From an uncultured Actinomyces sp. (lineage in GTDB: Bacteria > Actinomycetota > Actinomycetes > Actinomycetales > Actinomycetaceae), in assembly GCA_902373545.1 (NCBI GenBank), contig CABKMZ010000093.1, positions 1 through 7,026 on the forward strand: a stretch of 7,026 nucleotides of DNA, in the 5' to 3' direction. The notes under the pieces are model-generated. The model was given only the letters and a program-made list of their open reading frames with translations. It made no database searches and was not told the origin of the DNA. Positions 4,913 to 7,026 of this stretch are shown here, one piece after another. Every line of letters starts with the position of its first letter. Within the stretch, counting starts at the first letter, position 1. A program made the translations under genes and the position numbers.

Positions 4913-5569
4913 TTATTCAGAGTGTCGTGGCGACAGCTGGTCGAGCCATGCGATGAACTCAGGCATATCGCTCCAGGGCGACTCGTTCCACGCGGTCGCA
5001 CCCTCCGCAAAACTCAACCGCCTTCGTTGCACCCGTGAACAGGCCTCGTCGGTATGCTCGATGAGCCACTGAGGAATTTCCATTGCTTTCTCATAAGCTC
5101 CCCGTTCCCACTTACTAACGAGTTCCTCAACGACAGCACTTGCGGCCCGGCTCGAACAGACGTCCGCGCAGTGGTAGACGAACCACGCCTCAATACAGGG
5201 ATTCGACAGCGCCACTGCGCGGTGACACCCACGGACCCCAGCCAGCCATTTCTCCAGATCGCGAATATGGCGGGCGTTGTCATCCACATCGCAGACGATC
5301 CAGGCTCCAGCAGCACCGTCACACCCAACATCACCAGCCTTCCGCTTGATACTGACGATGAGATCCTTCAGCGACGACCTGCCTTGATTGCGACAGAAAT
5401 TGAAGGCAAAAGCTCCCCGATAGCGCCACTGGTTGAGCGCCTTCAGGTACTCCCTCTCCGTCGCCCCTTCGACGGCGAGAACAACGACTGGCCGAGGGAT
5501 CTTGTCGAAGGACTTCCCTCGCTTTTCCCGAGAGGAGCGCCTCGTCGGCGCTTGCTTCTTCTTACCCAT
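4913..5569 (-). CDS. rloB: RloB-family TOPRIM-like protein, putative nuclease effector of a defence pair
   Basis: The 218-residue protein starts with a very basic tail (MGKKKQAPTRRSSREKRGK). Next come PVVVLAVEGATEREYL (27-42), whose Glu34 and Glu38 fit the first acidic motif of a TOPRIM fold; IVCDVDDN (91-98), with Asp94, Asp96 and Asp97 as metal ligands; and SNPCIEAWFVYH (122-133), the RloB hallmark after the acidic centre. Length is normal for RloB. The family was named from restriction-linked genes of Campylobacter and includes AbiLii of the lactococcal AbiL abortive-infection system. A nuclease role is inferred from the fold. The gene starts eight bases after the ATPase stop codon, and AGGGG overlapping that TAG is its ribosome site, so the two are co-translated. 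Composition (58-62% G+C in samples) is lower than the mod genes, suggesting transfer. Confidence 0.85.
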   Translation of the reverse strand: MGKKKQAPTRRSSREKRGKSFDKIPRPVVVLAVEGATEREYLKALNQWRYRGAFAFNFCRNQGRSSLKDLIVSIKRKAGDVGCDGAAGAWIVCDVDDNARHIRDLEKWLAGVRGCHRAVALSNPCIEAWFVYHCADVCSSRAASAVVEELVSKWERGAYEKAMEIPQWLIEHTDEACSRVQRRRLSFAEGATAWNESPWSDMPEFIAWLDQLSPRHSE

Positions 5570-5577
5570 GACGACCC

Positions 5578-6894
5578 CTAGATCCGTGGGACACCACCGA
5601 GGCGACCCGACATGTATATCCGCGGCAGATCACTGCCCTTTCGAAGCACGTCGGAGGAAAAGTCGGTCAGCCGCGTCAATTCAGACCGGTGTTCATTCTT
5701 CTCAACCAGCCAAATCTCGTCGCGCCGTAGCAGGTCGGCACGCAGCAGGTGGAGCTCGTGCGTCGTAAAGATCAGCTGACGTTTCTCGCCCGGCCCCGAT
5801 GAGTCAAGGAACAACCGAAGCAGCTCCTCCGTCAGCTTGGGATGAAGAGAATCTTCGAGCTCGTCGATCAGAGAAACCCCCGAGTGCTGGCTTTTTCCCG
5901 CCCAGTAGAGAATGGGCAATAGATTCAGGTAACGGATGCTCCCGTCGGATTCCTGCTCGAGAGGAAGACGAAACTCGTGAGCACCGTCCTTATGGACGGT
6001 CACGAGGCGCTCGTACACGACGTCACCATCATCACTGAGCCGAGCGCGAAAAACAGCCCCGCTTTCAGCAGCGAGATACGCCTCGGAGGTCTTGTCGGTC
6101 AACTGGTCTTCGATCTCTTCGAGAACCTTGTCTTGTGCCGGGACCTTGTCACGAGGAACACTCGTGTAGCAAATGCCCGAAATACCGGTGTCGGCGACCG
6201 TCAACCCCTGCCCGACGGCAGCGCGAAATGCGTCATCGTGGGCAATCTGCTGAGGCATGAGGATGTAGCGCGCACCTCTCCTTACAATGGTGAGGCGTTT
6301 AAACCAGTCGATGACAGAACCCAGCAGGCTGCTCTCATCGTCGACCAAAGCCGCATTGAAGCACGTTTCGAGGAAGAGACGGTTTGGCTGTACCGTCTTC
6401 GACGCGGCCACAAGCGACGCGTCCTCCTCAAGATCGCCGTAGAGAGAGAGTTCCTGGCCGTGGCGCTCGAAGACCGCCTGCTCATCTTCCGAGCGCACGC
6501 GATACAGGGACTCCTCGACGATTTCTCCCGCGTTGAACGCGACCTCGTAGTAGACGATGGCCTTTCGATTCGACGTCGCATCCTGCACATCGAGGACGAT
6601 CTCAACACCGATAACACTGGGCCTGTTGGCGCCAAAAAGAAGGTGCGGGTGATAGTGCAGGCGCTGCCCGCGCTTGCGTGGCTCGCGCAGCATGACCTGC
6701 AGGTGAGCCAGGGCATCGAGCAGGGTCGACTTTCCCGCTGCGTTTGCACCGTAGATTGCCGCAACGGGCAGGACACGGGACTTTCCGTCACGATAGAGAG
6801 TCCCACCGTAGCGACTCTCCTTCCCCGCAATCATCGTAAAGTCGACCGGCTCCGAAAAGGACTTCCAGTTGTCGAGGTGAAGGACCCGCAGCAT
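5578..6894 (-). CDS. AAA-family (OLD/AbiLi-like, AAA_15/21-type) ATPase paired with RloB
   Basis: Predicted ATP-driven sensor or regulator of the RloB effector, in the cytoplasm. The 438-residue SMC/ABC-like ATPase opens with MLRVLHLDNWKSF, the usual first strand of this family. It then has Walker A GANAAGKST (49-57), an ABC-type signature ESDGSIR (315-321), Walker B VSLIDELEDSLHP (340-352) with Asp344 and catalytic Glu345, a switch histidine in IFTTHELHLL (375-384), RRDEIWLVEKN (390-400) and a closing YMSGRLGGVP (427-436). The region between the Walker motifs (about 80-310) is the variable arm expected to sense the trigger. It lacks its own C-terminal TOPRIM domain; RloB supplies it in trans, making a split OLD-like arrangement as in AbiL. 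The start is ATG 6894 with a weak GAGAG site; there is no in-frame ATG, GTG or TTG in the bases just upstream. All key motifs are intact. Confidence 0.88.
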   Translation of the reverse strand: MLRVLHLDNWKSFSEPVDFTMIAGKESRYGGTLYRDGKSRVLPVAAIYGANAAGKSTLLDALAHLQVMLREPRKRGQRLHYHPHLLFGANRPSVIGVEIVLDVQDATSNRKAIVYYEVAFNAGEIVEESLYRVRSEDEQAVFERHGQELSLYGDLEEDASLVAASKTVQPNRLFLETCFNAALVDDESSLLGSVIDWFKRLTIVRRGARYILMPQQIAHDDAFRAAVGQGLTVADTGISGICYTSVPRDKVPAQDKVLEEIEDQLTDKTSEAYLAAESGAVFRARLSDDGDVVYERLVTVHKDGAHEFRLPLEQESDGSIRYLNLLPILYWAGKSQHSGVSLIDELEDSLHPKLTEELLRLFLDSSGPGEKRQLIFTTHELHLLRADLLRRDEIWLVEKNEHRSELTRLTDFSSDVLRKGSDLPRIYMSGRLGGVPRI

Positions 6895-6915
6895 CGCACT
6901 CTCACTTTCCAGTTT

Positions 6916-6936
6916 AGATGTAAAAATTCTACATCT
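6916..6936 (-). promoter_or_regulatory. Palindromic operator overlapping a candidate -10 of the defence operon
   Basis: AGATGTA (6916-6922) and TACATCT (6930-6936) are perfect inverted arms around a 7-base centre, 22 bases before the ATPase start codon. On the minus strand the palindrome contains TAGAAT (6931-6926), a good -10 hexamer, though no convincing -35 lies at the right distance. A dimeric repressor bound here would block transcription. No such regulator is in the window; it may lie beyond 7026 or be the ATPase/RloB complex itself. Confidence 0.4.
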
Positions 6937-7026
6937 TCCCCGGAATGAATTCTAGGTGCCCTGCACCACCCACCCCCTTTGAACAATCACCACACCACGA
7001 AAAACGCTACATATAAGCGCCGCCCG

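Noticed and set aside
5977..6948. Plus-strand open frame (323 codons) opposite the ATPase gene
   Set aside because: The minus-strand frame has complete Walker A, signature, Walker B and switch motifs; the plus frame shows no recognisable domain and has no clear ribosome site.
1..7026. CRISPR array, tRNA or rRNA genes
   Set aside because: No regularly spaced identical repeats, and no cloverleaf or rRNA-like sequence was recognised on either strand by eye.

Overview
High-GC Gram-positive (actinobacterial) chromosome. The mod genes are about 75-77% G+C in hand-counted 60-base samples, GTG starts and purine-rich Shine-Dalgarno sites are present, and the fused molybdate transporter plus lipoprotein ModA resemble Actinomyces/Schaalia-type genomes. 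No taxonomic marker gene lies in the window, so the genus is only an impression.

Layout. (1) Positions 1-280, minus strand: the first 93 codons of an ASKHA-fold acyl-CoA dehydratase activase (2-hydroxyglutaryl-CoA dehydratase activator / BadF-BcrA family), with a good sigma70-type promoter at 304-332. (2) Positions 281-686 hold no gene but are dense in structure: an AT-rich imperfect palindrome (442-470), three direct copies of a GTTAACCC-nnn-AGGTGG motif (517-594), a large symmetric two-stem inverted repeat (561-652) and a 13-bp direct repeat (627-639 and 668-680). (3) Positions 687-3653, minus strand: a modA-modBC operon for molybdate import, with permease and ATPase fused in one 720-residue protein. 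(4) Positions 3654-3997: the divergent mod/mog intergenic region with the modA promoter, the modA ribosome-binding site (which decides the modA start) and the mog ribosome-binding site. (5) Positions 3998-4510, plus strand: a MogA/MoaB-family molybdenum-cofactor protein whose normally conserved catalytic-loop residues are changed. (6) Positions 4511-4912: no intact gene. The stretch holds a roughly 37% G+C, 129-bp element bounded by 24-bp inverted repeats, a secreted-protein gene start that runs into this element and stops, and a strong hairpin terminator. (7) Positions 4913-6894, minus strand: a two-gene AAA ATPase + RloB (TOPRIM-like) operon, about 58-62% G+C in samples, matching the architecture of AbiL-type / OLD-like phage-defence systems. 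(8) Positions 6895-7026: the upstream region of that operon, with a 7-7-7 palindrome over a candidate -10 box.

How it fits together. ModA captures molybdate outside the membrane, and ModBC imports it using ATP. The divergent Mog-like protein belongs to the family that adenylylates molybdopterin before metal insertion, so positions 687-4510 form one molybdenum unit. The right third looks like a separately acquired defence cassette next to degraded secreted-protein genes and a possible miniature mobile element, as expected of a small accessory region beside core metabolism. The best candidates for something under-described are the RloB/ATPase pair, the 129-bp inverted-repeat element and the structured repeat block downstream of modBC.
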